In this document: positions 24,001 to 39,000 of the stretch, piece by piece
How positions within the stretch are numbered: position 1 is the first letter of the stretch
Layout of the letters: every line of letters starts with the position of its first letter
DNA from: Phoronis australis
Lineage: Eukaryota; Phoronida; Phoronidae
DNA length: 64,000 nt
Assembly (NCBI GenBank): GCA_002633005.1
Contig: NMRA01000096.1
Coordinates: 821,691-885,690 of the forward strand
Direction of reading: 5' to 3'
Notes under the pieces: generated by a model
Told to the model about the DNA's origin: nothing
What the model saw: only the letters and a program-made list of their open reading frames with translations
Database searches by the model: none
Made by a program: the position numbers and the translations under genes

Positions 24001-27000
24001 ATCTTTTTCTCACTGACAACGTCCCTTTAATACCCTCTCAATTGTGACAGGAACTCTCTTACAGCATCCTAGATCCCCAAAGACATATACTAACGATGAA
24101 CGATTTCAAATTTGAAATATAGAAGTACATATGACCTTGTTTCCATGGTCACGACCAACGTCTCTTACCGTCGTGGCAGTCCATCCCCTAACGGTGGTAT
24201 CACTACCACTTTGACAGTCACCGAGGTCCTCAGTAAATCCACAATCTGATCCTGACTCAGAGTAACCGTGGCCACTTTGCAAATCTCTACCAGCCGGCTA
24301 CCCTGCCGCAGACCTGCCTGCCAAGCGAAGCCATATGGCTCAACCTCGGAAACCAGACCCTCGTGTATCACGTGGAATCCAAGCTGTCCCAGCTGGTTCC
24401 GCCGCAGAGTCATTTCAACACTCTGTAACAATACATGTGAGCGATATCATAAATCAACAACAAGTCTTCACTTAATGGACACAAAACTTGCCCAAGGTTG
24501 ACTACCTTGTAGTAAACAATGAAACTTAACCAAATGGTGTTTATTTGATAATGCCACAGTACAAACCAAACTAATAAAAGACTAAAATTTTCTTAATCTT
24601 TACTATTTGTAGAGAAAACAAAACATAACAAAACAAACAATTTCATGTTTTGCCATATTGTTTGCTAAACTGATATATTGTTAAGTATTAGAGTAAAACT
24701 GAAATACTTGTTGAATACTTTTCTTTATAAAACTGCTCTTAAGAGATATGTTGCGTTTCTTAATTAAGAGGAACTAAACAAGAATCATCTTCATTAAAGC
24801 TAAAAGTCTGCAGTGTTAACTTATTGGCCAGTCTTTAATCACAAAAGCAATACGTATTACTTTTTATAAAAGCAATACAGCGGAGCCCACTTCAAGTCAT
24901 ACTGGATAATAAAATATCCTGGTTATAGTCACGAACGGTAAAAAATAGATCACTTCCTATTAAACCCATTTAAAAAAACCAGCATAATGTCATCATTTAT
25001 TGTGACATCCTCAAACATTGCCATTAAAAATCAGCAAAATCTATTTTCATACACTTCTTAGCATATGTACCTTTTGCTTTACTACATGAAAACTAAAACC
25101 TAATTCATCTTCAATTCAACTGCCTTCCAGAATCTCAGCACCAGAAAAAATTTAGTTGTTTCCTGTTTAGCTATCACACTCTCAGGCTCTCCAATATTAA
25201 CACAATCAGCTCATCAGTTTGGTTAGAGTCACCGAAACGTCAGAACCCACTTAGTTGAATATCGTACTTTTTATCATAATTTACATCAAAACTGAGGGTA
25301 CGACTCCATATTACCAAAATTAAATATTTTACCTAAATGACCCATTTCGAGCAAGCTGTATGTGAGACTTAGTATTTGGTTGACCCAACAGAGCGCGCTA
25401 CCTACCTCACAGCCTTGTGTCACTGTCGTCAGTCTACTAGTGATTTCCTGAATATCGTCAACTTCAGCGTGGCTGGTCTTCATCACAATATACTCACCAC
25501 GGCCGTAGTACAAACGCAAGCTGTCAAAGATAAATGTTCAAACTTGAGCGTGAAACAATGGAACGCAGACAGAATCAAGTCATTCATAAATATTTCTTTC
25601 AGGATACTATTATCAAAGTTAGCTGTTCTTGGTAAGCAATAAAAATAAATGTATTTGTAACTTTGTGCAAGTCAACAGGCAAGACGTCAGTTTTTCAAAA
25701 GCTAGCTTTGATTCCCCCAAACATGTACATTGAAAAAAAGTTCAGTAAATGTATTCAAAGCTATGCTTTCTTGGTTGTCATTTCATGTACGTCTGGCTGT
25801 AGGCTGTATCAGTATAAAAATCAACTGAATACTCGTTGGTGTAGACATTGTCTACATGAGGTTGAAGTTGGATTTTGGAGCGTAATCACAGAAAAATAAA
25901 TAGCATTTATTGTGACCTGAAATGAAACATAAAATTTCAACAACACTAAAATGTCGGACATCAAGTACACCCTATACACCAGTTCATCAAAATGACACAG
26001 TCCTGGGTCTAATCTATGTATTTGAAACTCGACTGGATAATTGATCAATCAAATAGCATGCTTCCAATAAATTTTAAAAATTTAAGTTCCGAGTCTGAGT
26101 CGAGTAAGAGTTTGGAGATCAAACGACATATTCATACAAACACTGACAACTAAAAAACGACTAGAACTGATTGCATTGGGTGCCTGCCTTTGCCAATTAA
26201 CTGCATGTATTCCACACGGAAGTACCTGTTAGTCTGTGAGGACCAGCCAATGATAGACTTGCACGGTGTAGTGAAGACAACCTCTCCGCTCTCCTCCTCA
26301 ATAACGACCACAGTCTGGGAGGATATGCCGAGGAAACAGGTGATCTTACAAGATTGACTAAAGTCCTCTACCTATAACATGAATAGTAATACCATTCAGT
26401 TCTAACATAACACATGTCGCACCTCAGGTTTTATATAACACAATCATCAAGTGCTGACCAAATATGAGCACTGACAAGATAGAAAGATAAGTTTTCATTG
26501 CTCATATGAATTAATATAAGTTAGATGAGGAGACACCTGGTGGCTACACTGCAAACTAGATAAACAAAACAAAACCTAGCTTGGTGAACTAACATACAAT
26601 TTAAGTGTTACGCATAAGTGACTTATTACCACTGGTGAGTCTTTGTATCACATGAACTATAAGGCCCTCTGAAACCAAGGTAGGTCTCAGCACATTCACG
26701 AAAATGGGAAAAAGGTCAGTTTCTCATTCTAGGTATGTTTGGCCAAAGTTTCTTAAGTGATCAGAACTTCTGAGAAAGACTTTGATCAGACCAATCTTAA
26801 CACAATACCACCAAACAGAGTGAAAGGCTTAATTTGAGTTTCGTTTTTAGTCAGCTAAAGAGGGCGAAATGCATACGTATTCACACAGTTACTAGCACAG
26901 TGCCACCTATTGTCACCATTTACCTGCACTATCCATACAAGAGCACCATTGGCATAAACATCTGGAATGGTTCTACGATTGGCTTTGTCCTTTTTACGTC

Positions 27001-30000
27001 CACTTCCAAAGGATAGCTTGCCTAGAATTGACGAAAAGGCACAGAATAAAAATTTGTTATCGGGAGTCATCAACAAGTTGAGTTATTTCGCCGTATTACG
27101 TGTCGTTGAAACTCAATGAGACATTAACTGATGATTAAACAGTGGGTAAGTATACACTTATGCAGTCATTCTTATAAACACAAACAAAGCACAAACAAGA
27201 GCCAGTGCTACTATAAATCTTCTAAAACATCTTCAGAGCAACATCAATTTCTGTCTTCAGACTATTGCATTGTGATTTCACCATAAATACATAGAAATAT
27301 AACATTTAAAAAATTTGATAACATGCATTGACAAATAAGCACTCAAACTATTGCAATGCAGAACAGTTTCGCTGGCTTACCAAATTTATTTCCCGAGTCT
27401 AGACTCGTTGACGTTACATAGTTGAACGCTAGGTCTTTAAGATATTCCTGCCGAGTTCGTGTGGCCATCGCCTTGAACTTCTCCGATTTATGGGCTGCGT
27501 TTTCCCCGTTGATTACTAGGGAGATTAAAGCAAAGAGATTATTTGACCAACATTATCTCCCCTGATTACAGTAAACAGAACATAAAAGTGTTTGTCTGTT
27601 GTCAATATGATTAATACTCCACATAAAGAAACTTGTCTGTAGGAGTCCATGAAATCAACACAAGGAGCTGTCATGGTCTGCTGGCCGTTGTTTTCACAGA
27701 AGGAATAAACTGCACTGCATAAACTTGAAATATGAAATGAAGAGAAAGGATATTTTCTTAGTTTAGAATAAAGTTCAAGGCAAAAGTTATTCAGCTAAGA
27801 CTTGTCATGTGACTACTGGTGCAACTCACATTCCAATCACCTAACAATGCCACATACACAGTGCAATCTTGAATTACTTTTTGACTCCTCCAAACAATTT
27901 AAAACTTGTATAATAGACAGATCTAAATTGAATGACTCTAGTATTAAAATATTACATTTTGCTAAGGATATCTCAAACCATATTCACAAAAATTAGCTGT
28001 TTTTGCAATATTTCACATATGTCTAGCAAAATACCTTATCTTCATTCTTGGGGAACTTCAAATACTAATCGAAAATTCCTAACAACATTTTTTGAGGAAA
28101 CTGGTGAAGTTTTTGTTTCAAAAATGCTTCACTTAAATCTACTGAGGGGTTATTTTGCTATGGATGTACCTTTCTTGAAAATGAAATTTTGACTTAAAAA
28201 AGGTGTTAACGTATATAAAACATATTTTTATAATCCCTGATAATTTTCTTTCGGAAAATGCATACTTTTACTAGTTGACAAAGCCTGTTTTTTGATATAC
28301 GAGTTAGAATGGAAACCACTAAATAAGATTTGAGATAACCTTTAAACACTTGCTGCAGGAGCAGTCATTAAAGTACAATAGAAGTTTAATTCCCATCCTG
28401 CCATTTTGTGAATGGCTCCAATTAAGTATTTCTCACCTTTGGTGAGCAAGAAACTGACAAATTCGGGGGATTTCTTGAACCTGTAGCTTTCAGGTATTGA
28501 CGGACCAAACGGAGGGACATCTTTTGATCGCGCTACAGCCACACTGAAACAGAAAACGGACACTTTCACTAAAGTTTGACCACAAGAATCGCAACCTAAA
28601 AACAATTAAGCATAAAGTAAACAACTTGTTTGACTGAATTCTCCATGGACATAGCTAGGCACATAACTGCTGTCAACAAACCTACAGAGAACAGCAGTGG
28701 TTCTCTGGCTACTTTAAGCCATGATAACTTTTTCAGATTAATCGATTGGTTTATTTAAATAATGATTGATCATAAAAGTAATACAATACAATACAATACA
28801 ATACAATATAATACAAGACACTGCACAAAGACAGACAAGGATACACAATGAAAGCAATGATGGCAAATAAGACAATAGACAATCAATGCATGGATGTCAA
28901 AAAAAAAACGGAGTTACTTATTTCCATCTTGGTCTGTGACATGAGCACAATGTGCATGCCAAGAAAAACAAACATTGCTGATGCACCACGACTCAAGCCA
29001 CTACTCTCGTTTCCGAAAAATTTAAGGTAAATAAAGCAAAGTTGGTTTTGGTCTCTAACCAGACTCATTGAGATAAAAAAAAACCGCCATATCAATTTCA
29101 GCCAAGGTCTCGTGGTTTTTTGAGAAGCTGTACAAAGGGACATTTGAAAGGCCATGACTGGCCAAGTGATGAATAACAAATAAAATTACTGCATCATTTT
29201 TGGTAGTCTCAGTGAGTTTTCTCTTTGTTTGAAAAAGTGACTAATCAAAAATACTATCACAAAATCAACTTGATTTTCAAAAACAAAACAGTGGCCATAA
29301 CAAACTGCTTTCTCATTGATGCTCCTGACTATTTTGTATTTTATCTCTCCTCTAAGTTGGCTATAGATTCTTCATCGTTGCTGTCTTTCCGTCAATGCAG
29401 TTCAACCACGGAGGAGATTTTCCTGGAAACGAATCCTCTTCCAATCCTACCTGTAGCGCACGTGTTCCGTTCCAGGATTATGAACGCGGACGATGATGAA
29501 GACATGCTGGAAGTGGGACCGCACCATCTTGGGCGTGAATGGCAGAGAGTCGGGCTCTTGAAAGACTATGGTGACAATGTCGTTACCAATGTGTCGCTTC
29601 CTTAACAACTGAAAAGTGGACAACAGATAACGTAACGAGGAAATCCCATTGTCAGAATGTCTGCAATCTAAACCAACCTGTAACAAAGGGACGTAAATAT
29701 TTTTCAGAGCATCCAAAACAAGATTGTTTCCACACACACTAATTAATATTCATCATCAAAATGAGAGTTGTAAAATCTAAGACACATTCATGCATCAATG
29801 CACTTGCTGGCATTGAATTCTCCAGTTTCTCAATTGTGTCAAACTTTTTTTTAAAATTAACCTTCCTTGAAGCTTCATGTTCAGAGTTTTTTAATTATAG
29901 AGTTTGCCGCAGTGAAATATACAAAAACTCTGATTAAGGACTGTACACACTTATCATGATCTGTACTTCATTTTTAAAGCAGTCAGCCAAATAAACTAAA

Positions 30001-33000
30001 GCCAAAAAATAGCAACTGGTTCTGGTCTACGCCCGACCCATTTTGAAACCTGCGCCTCATCAAAGCTGGCAACAGGTGGCATTGGGTGAAAAATAGAAAT
30101 GATTACAACCCATCTCAGCTGGCATCAGGCCACTCCGGGGGTAAGAAAGAGAGAAGGATCCCCACGCCATTACCAGTAGCATTGGCATACATTATTATCC
30201 ACCTGTTTAAGTTATCCCACTCATTTCTAGCCTACCTGCTTCTGTGTAGGGCAGAAACGTAAACACACGGAACATAATCTCATTTCTATCCACCTGTAAA
30301 ACGTAAGTACATCTTTACCTTTGCAGTGGCGTACAATTCAAATTTTAATATACCCCATTCATTCCCAGCCTACCTGCTGCCTGTTATTGGGTGTGTACGG
30401 CAGAAGCGTCGACACGTGGAACATAATCTCATTCTTATCCACTGTTGTGTAGATGGAGTGACTACCTGTAGTGTCAGCTGCAGACAGACAAAGAACAGGA
30501 AATAATACAAAACCTACATACAACAAGATTTTCAAGGTTGTGTAGGACTTTATCGACAAGTTAAATATCAAAAAATCTAAAATTTGACTCAGTAAAAGTA
30601 TACATTTTCTGAAAGTAGAAATTCCCGAGACCAATCTGCCATTGGTTGGATCACGTGACCATATATTTTTAGTAATATTTAGCGAAAAGTAAAGTTACAC
30701 TCGTAGCAAACTAACAGCATCAATAACGAGACCAAATCTCATTTGATATGAACATTTAAGATGAAAACTTGAAAACATTGTTGTGGTTTTCTAAACTTAT
30801 CCGTCCCTTTTTGTTTTATGCAAGTTTTGATGTTTTCAGGAACCCTATTGCACAAACTTTGGATGATCTCAAAAGCAAGTCCTAACAATGTTTCAAAGAA
30901 CAGAGCATTCATAAAAATAACAGTGCATCAAGCATAGTTAGTATTTTCTAAGATAAACTTTAAAAAGTTCCATTTGAATCCAGTCAGCCATTCCTGAGAC
31001 ACAATGGTCTGAAGTTAGCCAAACTTGGACATTGTTTCTAGGGTCTTAACAACCTTAAAACGACATTTCCTTTCAACAGCCAAAACATGGAAATCATGAA
31101 AAAGGCCCGTTAACGCTAACTTACTGGTTTCGAAATATTACTTATCAAAATACATGGGACAATTTATTTCTACCACAAAACTGGGAGACTCGGACAAACA
31201 TTGAGGTCAGTTTGACACCTTTTTAACACGATGTGATCAATGAAATCAAGCTGAGTATTTCAATTCCCTGTAATCAAAGAATCGCGCCTAATTTCACAAA
31301 CATGAACACATGCTACAATAGCAGCCAATTCATCAGATTCATATAACCAACTCACTTTTATTGTCAAGACCAGCTCTGTACTTGTCAAAGCCTTTTAACC
31401 TCACACGCTGGCCAATCAGATCTAAAAATTCTTCAAATGCGGGACCAGCATGCTCTGAAAAAACACATCACAAATTAAGCAAGCTCTGTAAAACATGCAC
31501 AAAGTAATTAATATATGCAGAACAGATATCAATTCGATGCACTTTAGATATAACATTTAGTGCTGATTCTCATTGTATTAACAATGTAGCCCAGGATTTA
31601 GATAGCACTTAATAACTGAAGCATTTTATTAAGACAATCTGTGACATAAGTAATAAATCAACAATGGAAAGAGGAATTACATGAACCCAACATATGTCCA
31701 TCACAGAATAATTCACAGATAACAGATTCACAACTTTGATATTTCCTTATGAATTTCCTAGAGAAGGCGCCACTCTCTTCGAATGCGCAATTCATCTTCC
31801 GGATAGTGAGCAGACGATGTATTCGCCAGAAGTAAAATGTCCAACCACACCAGGCACTGCTAGTGAATAGCGATGTCGCAGCCAATAGTGAAACTTTATT
31901 ACAGTTGATTGCAGTTTATGTAAGCCCTAGACATCGACAATACAGAGTTGGCGATCCATGCACCATTGTCACAAGTACAAACACATAATGTACATAAACA
32001 ATGAAGTTTTCTGAGGTGGTAGGAAACAGATCTCATTTCCAATGAAGGGAATCAAGCGTGCGACCTATGTTGTTATTACATACCATTGTTATACATCTCT
32101 TCCTCCGTGTTCTGACCCGACTGGCAATACATGACTCCAATCTTATATGTATTGGTTATCTAAAACAAATGAATCAACTGCAGTAAACAAAACCAGCAAC
32201 AAATAACTCTCGCCAAATATAGATTTTCCAATTTCTTTACAAAAATACCTCAGGTTGTAAAGGATGAACATTCTACAGTTAGACTTGAAAATCTTAATAG
32301 TTCCATATTTGTTAAGTTTCTGGCACTTGTTCTGATCTTGAACTTCCTCCCAGTGTAATTTATTCACAGAACACTGTCATGACCACACAGATTTCACCAA
32401 ACTACAGCCCCTGTCACACTTCACTCAAAAGATAACTCATTCAGCAATCTTTTCCCGGGATAATTCTTCCTGCATTACAAGACAGGAGTATTCACCACGG
32501 GTTTTCTCCTTGCTTTATTAAATACTCAGCTGATCTTCAATTTACATCCTTACACACCCGACATACTCCTCCCACCAAGTGTTAACAGCCCACTCAACTA
32601 TCAAAACAGCCTTACCCCTTGTTCATCTAGCTTCAACAACTGTTCTGATGTTTTCTGACCAGATACAGCCAATCGCAGGCAGGAGACGTCTATTTGGGGC
32701 GCAATGTACTCCAACAGATCTTTGGCAGGGACCCCTCGGGAATTGCTGAGGCGTGTTGACGAGGGAATGGCGTCCTCAGTAACAGCCCCACGAACGGCAG
32801 TTAACTGGAACAGCAACAAGAATGAAAGGCGGATAAAATGGACATTTGGAGGGACTAATTTAGATCTTGTTTCGATAGAAGCAAGATGATCCTTAGAGGC
32901 AATTCTGTAACACAACACTCGAGAAGAGTGATCTATTTTTTCTATTGCTCTATAGATGAGTGTTTTTATAAAAGGTCTTATTACACAAACAAATATGGAA

Positions 33001-36000
33001 CTAGTTTAGAATGGACTTAACAGCTCACTAATGCCAAGAGTCTGTTTTGTGAAAACTGAATCAAGACGTAAGTCAGACAGTTTGTCTTAAAGTTTCCACA
33101 CCACAAAAATTTGTGCCATGCAATTGAAAGCATGTAATACTTAAACATAATGTGTACGGTCAAATTATTTGAGTAAATATCAAATGTGAATACATTTTCC
33201 AACTTTGTACTTTGCTCTAAGGAGATTAAATTGTTTTTCAGAAATAGTTGGGTGGAGAGCAAGTCAAATTTCTGAAGTGGCATTTCATAAAACAGACCCC
33301 ACTACAGTTTAGGTATAACAACTGGACTCATCAAGCAAGTACACCTCAAACAATATCTAATCTTTAATTGGACGCAGACAACCAGGGCTGCCTTCCACTG
33401 ACGCAGTTAACTCCTGAAAACGTAAGATCGTACAAGTTTTCACAAGATATTAAATTACAAGGGCAGCACGCGGTCCCACTTTAGTACGTGCGTGTCTTGC
33501 ATCTACAGAACGCATTCCAGTTGCAACCATTCTTACCTCACTTGTCCGTATTACGAGTCGGTAGTGGTGACTGACAGTGCTGCCCTCTGCCTTCACTGCA
33601 TTGTTATCGCGCTCGTCCGTTTTTTCTCGCCGTATGCTAACAGCCACGGGGCCTATGTTCTCATCCATTCCGAAGTAATTTTGGTGTTCTGCAATAATTA
33701 TAACACAACATTAATTACAGTCCAGTGATGATACTAGTGGGTTCTAAACCTTTAACCAGTACTTCTAAAAGTAAGCATTTGTCGAGTCTGTAACATTTTA
33801 AGGCACGTGTCCAGTACTGCGGAAGAAAACGCACTTCTGGCACAAAAAGCAAACAACAAAATTTCTAATTAATCCTAAGTCAATTTATTTATTTAAATTT
33901 GATAGATTTAATCTACCATTGACGGATGATCTTTCCACGAAGTTGTAACCACACAAGTAAGTTTGAAATTTCCATTCCTTCCAAAAGTATTTAAAAAATT
34001 CAACAAATTGTTGTGGAATTTATATACTTTTGGGTTTGATTGTGGAGTCACCACGTAGATAAAACATAACTAATTACAGCAAGGAAAATTAACAAACGTT
34101 ACATATTTAAAGGCCGTTCCACCAAAATCATTCTCAGGAAGTCCCGGCCTGTCTCGACACCTAGATAAAATGGGTCGGGAACAGACGGAAACAGGCAAAT
34201 TTGACCAAAACACGCATTGAATGCGACACTGCTCATGAAGGTTCGTAGCCAGAACCTTAGTCGGTTCCCATGTGTTCTTGCCCCATTTTCCAGATCGCAT
34301 TAAGAACTACCTAGGTGTGCAGTGTCCTCAGACGTGACTTATTAGGTCACTTCTTTTAAACCTGATTTGACAAGTCTAACATGTGAAAGTACTAATTTAA
34401 ACTAAAATTTATACAATTTTCACTGTTCAACAATAATTGCTGCCACTACAGAGTTGGTGGGGGCAATTTGCCTTGTCTGGACCTGAAGCCTGAACATAGC
34501 TTTAGAGATACAGTACACAACACACTACAACATCAATTAATCATTTGAAGTGTGGTTGAATTAAGTGATATCCAGATAACTAAATTATGCAAGACGTCAC
34601 ATCCCATTATACGCAACAAGGACTATAAGATGATTTTAGATTGACCAGTCGACAGGCCAAAGGGCTGGATCTTTTTCTACTTTCAAAGAGCAAAAACTAC
34701 AGCATCTTAGTAATAATGACAATAGAACAATGCACCCAGAGCTACTTCCAATCACTCGCTAAACAGGGACAGGCCTCTGAATAAGGGAACAAATATCCTA
34801 GTAGGATCAAAGTTTGACAGGATAACCCCGGCTGCTGAATGGTGCCTGAACTGTGAGCAGTCATTTTGATTAATAGGATACCTTCCGTCTCAGGCACACT
34901 TGGGGAGATCACATAGTCACGGATGTGACTATATGGTGGGCAGAATGGCAACAACAGAAAATGATTGGTTGGAAAGGCTGAAATGCTGAATTATGGGAGA
35001 AAGGTGTCAGTAATCATTTCTGTTCAATAGATTTCTAACCACAAGTGTTTTGAAACCAAAGACGACCCAGGCCCTAGAACATGTTTTAAATATATCCAAG
35101 ACCAGGCAACCAATGGAAATTATAATGGATTTTAGCGGGGACCAGAGTCAGTCTAAATCCAGTTTCCCAGCCCATTTCAAACTCAGTTCGAGATATTATG
35201 GTAAACCCAGTCAGATCTGGCATGTATTTAATAACTGATCCAATTACACCTGATTTATGAATGTGAAATTGGGCCTAATTCCATTAATCCAGCCAATTAT
35301 AGATGTGTTCTGTGTTTAATCATCACTGCTAGACTGTTAATCTCCTAAATGTCTTCAACAGAGTGGTTTGTAAATAGACCAGACAAAGCATCTGATGACC
35401 TTGCCAGAAGCATGCATGAAATGTGAAAGGCAGTTTTACTTGTAGAGAAATGGGGGTCAGATTTGCTTGGAGAGAACTGAGGTTCAGTTTTTCTTCAAGA
35501 AAAACAAAGACCGCATTTCATCAAGTGGGCTAAACAGTAAAAATTCCCCAATTATAGACAGCGAAAATTTTATTACTTTGCTGAAATTTGGAGGTGGTCC
35601 CAAATCACAGAAATAGGCAATACCAGTCATCTAAATTCAAGAATCTCCAGAAATACGGCAGAATTACCCACTCTGTAGATTAAAAACACAATGTTCGAAA
35701 TAAGAGAAGTAAGATGAACACCAATATTCTCCAAAAATGCCAGAATTGAGATAATTAATTTTTGGCTAGAGTTTCCCAATCCCAAATTCCAGAAACTGTC
35801 CCAAACTGCAGAATTTTTACTGTAAATTGCAAAATGAGTCTACAGTACATAGATGATGGCTGGGATTAGATGTCCAAGGCTCCTCCACTTTGTTGCAGCT
35901 AAGATCTGAGTCTGGGTAACTCACAATTCAAATGAGACGACTAACAATGACAGATGGACTAATTTAATACCACCCACAAGTCAAAATAGACAGAGCATCC

Positions 36001-39000
36001 TGAGAGTCTAGAGGTAAATTGTATTACAGTTCTGCTCGACCACAACCTCTGATACAGGGGGAGTAGAAACTTGACCCAGAGTAAATTCAGTCAGGCTACT
36101 GTACTGCAAGCTTAAATATCCCAAAAATCTCCGTGGATACAACGTGTACAGCAACAGTGCCATCCTATGCATTCAAACATGGCGTTGTTGCAACACGTTT
36201 GAATTTTACGAGCCATGTTTCGAAATACTGAGTAATGTTTGATAAGCTCTGAGCCATGTCTAAAACTTTGAGTCATGTTTGAACAACGAACATTTTCTGA
36301 ATTTTACTCGACAAATTCTTAAAATACCTCTTATTATTCTTTTTCTGTAAAGCTGGTATTACCATGCTCAACAAGTGAAAGCAGTGTGTAAAAGTTAACT
36401 TAGTTTCTTCCGTGAATGAACAGACAGGAAGATTGGGCACACGAAAACACAGAGTTCAATTTGAGCCATGCATGGAACTTTGATTTCTGCCAAAGGGACA
36501 ACCCTGTACTGTTCAGGTCTTTGATAGCTTTCACTTCCAAGTGATTAGCATCTAGGAAGTGTCTGAGGACTGATAAGATCCCTAGTTATCACATGGCCAT
36601 ATGGAAGTCTCAATATGATGATAACATCTGCTGGAACCAACTGTGTAAAGAAATACAAGGAGACACAACAACACTGGCAGACAAAGCAAGGACCATCTGT
36701 CAGCTGGCATCACCAACCAGCAATAGATAACACTGGGATAAACCAGTACACTGTTGTGGCTCATAAGCAGATCCCCTAAGAGGAATGATTCAAACATATT
36801 AACAAACCCCTCTCCAGGTACCTGGAGCAGCTGAGCGGGAAGGACTCAGTCAGTCAGCGTTATTCTAAATGCGAAGGCTCTTGCTTAACCTACTCACATC
36901 AACTGTTGTTTCTTATATGCATCAAACTGGTTCTCAAAATACGAGCACGTTTTATCCGACTATTGCTGGGACAATTTTCACCAGCACTTAAAATGTGTTT
37001 CCTCACAACTAGCATAAAGCTGAGGATGAAGCTTCTTCTCTCTGCGCAATGAACACAGGCCTCTTCTTAAGTGCCCACGTAGGGCCTTTGAATTGAGCAG
37101 TCCACCCACTGAAGTGCTAGCGAAAATGCCTGCAGTTTTGGGCAACTGCAACTGTCGTCTAAACGCCAGCAAAAGTGACCCTTGTAATCATTCATATCAC
37201 TAGGGCATTCGATCGCTGTGCTCAAGAACATTCTAGAATTTCGCCAGTTTGAAAATGGGTTTAGGCACCCTTGGTACCGGCAAAGATACTACAAGTTACA
37301 ACAGTTACCACTGTAGAAGAGTAGGGTAGTATCTTTGCTATTGGTCGCATTAAGACATCTCCTTAGGCTGTTAACACAGAACTTACTGTGTAAAATTATA
37401 AGTAGCTGTCATGCTCAACGACTTTCAAGCCGTTCTCATAAACCAAGACATGATCCGCTCATTTCAAGAGGCACTTAACCTCTTTCCAGAATGAAAAACA
37501 ACTTTTGATTTAGACCATTTACAGTTTGGAAATTTGTCCCAAACTGTTCGTTAGTCAAACTGGAGGTAATTTCAGGGCTTTGAAAGATCTGAGAGTTTGT
37601 TATAACTTGAGACCATGCTCTATAAGTTGGCTTGTTGGCATGTCATTTTATGCACCAAGCAGGGTCTCAAGGAATAACGAACGTCGGTTCTTTGCAAACC
37701 TGGAAACCACAGACTTCTCATTTGAGTAGGACACGAGTCGAGACCAATTCTGTAGCAGTAAGTGGTCTAATCAAAACTTCACTTCTTGAACGGAATGCCG
37801 GGTTTATAGCCGCTTTAAAATAGCTTAAGAAGATTAGTTTTACCTAGGTTCCCTGGAACCAATTAAAGGTAAGTCCAAATAGTTTTGTATGACAGAGTAT
37901 TTGTAAACACCTTTGAGTCTGTAATCAGAAGCGATGGGGGGAAATTGGAAAATTCTTTGCAGGGCACTAGATTATTTTTTTTCTTCGGCAACAAAAATCA
38001 TCCATGACTCCTAAGGAATACTAAAAAGCAAAAAGTGAAAATTTGATGCAGCGTTGACTCACCACTGCCTCGAGTTTACAGTTCATTGCGACGAGTTTGG
38101 CTTTCTTGCATTTAGTTTGAACAAAAACCTTGCAACGAGTTTGACATATTGGGAGATTAGCCATTTCATAACCAAATTGGGGCATTTTTGATTTTGGGTA
38201 CCATTTCAATGCATTTATTCCAAGACTTAACACCCTAATCTCCTATAGTATGGACATGAACTTTCAGATACGCACTTGAACTTAGTCAATTCCAGTAGAG
38301 TATGCATTTTCTGTCCTGGAGAACACTGTGGTGTCTTATCTCTCAGGGTATTATATAATTTTAGGAATGAAATGTCATAGGCAAATGTGTTAAAAAACAC
38401 TTACCATAATTATAGAAAAAGTGTCTGTAGTAATAAGCACCAAGATCGACGTGTTCAAAGATATATCCGTTATGATTCAACATCGGAACAATGGCTTCAC
38501 CGTTTAAACTGGGCGAAGAGTCTAGTATTGCTATCCCCGCACACGTCGGGCTCCTCATGAATGTCTGGATACGTCGTAAGTTTTTACCAAGGATCCTCTG
38601 CTCTCGTTTCTGTGCAGTTCGTCGTGTCAGAGCAACAGTTTTCTCTTCCTCTCCGCCAATTTCATTGCGGAAATACGGACAGCCTTCCACTAGCATGTTG
38701 GCACGTCCATCACCAGAATCTGGTTCCTCCGAATCCGTGTCACTTCCTGTTTGCTCCCCATTGTTCGCCAGCCGGCCTGAAGCAGCCGAAGCACCCGTCG
38801 TCGTATTCCTACGCTTATTGAGACTGATCTGAGCTTTGATAACGTCGTGCAGGCTGACAGCGATACTTTGACAGTCATAATGTACCAATGCCTTCCTGCG
38901 CAAGTACTCGTCTACATTAGCACCAGAGGGGCCCTCTGTGGAGTTATCAGAGCCCTTACTACTCGTGTCACCTGCCGGGTCGCTTTTGGTCCCCCGTAAT

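Larger units (their letters stand above)
22198..24138 (+). repeat. 1.94-kb tandem duplicate, right copy
   Basis: Starts with the same GGCGGGTCATTTTCACTACA right after the single N and ends AAGTACATATGACCTT, then runs on into exon 13. Contains exon 14 at 23034-23144 and the expanded 20-bp repeat. Confidence 0.9.

Noticed and set aside
38491-38832. Plus-strand ORFs opposite exon 1
   Set aside because: Shadows of the real minus-strand coding frame, which is GC-richer than its surroundings.
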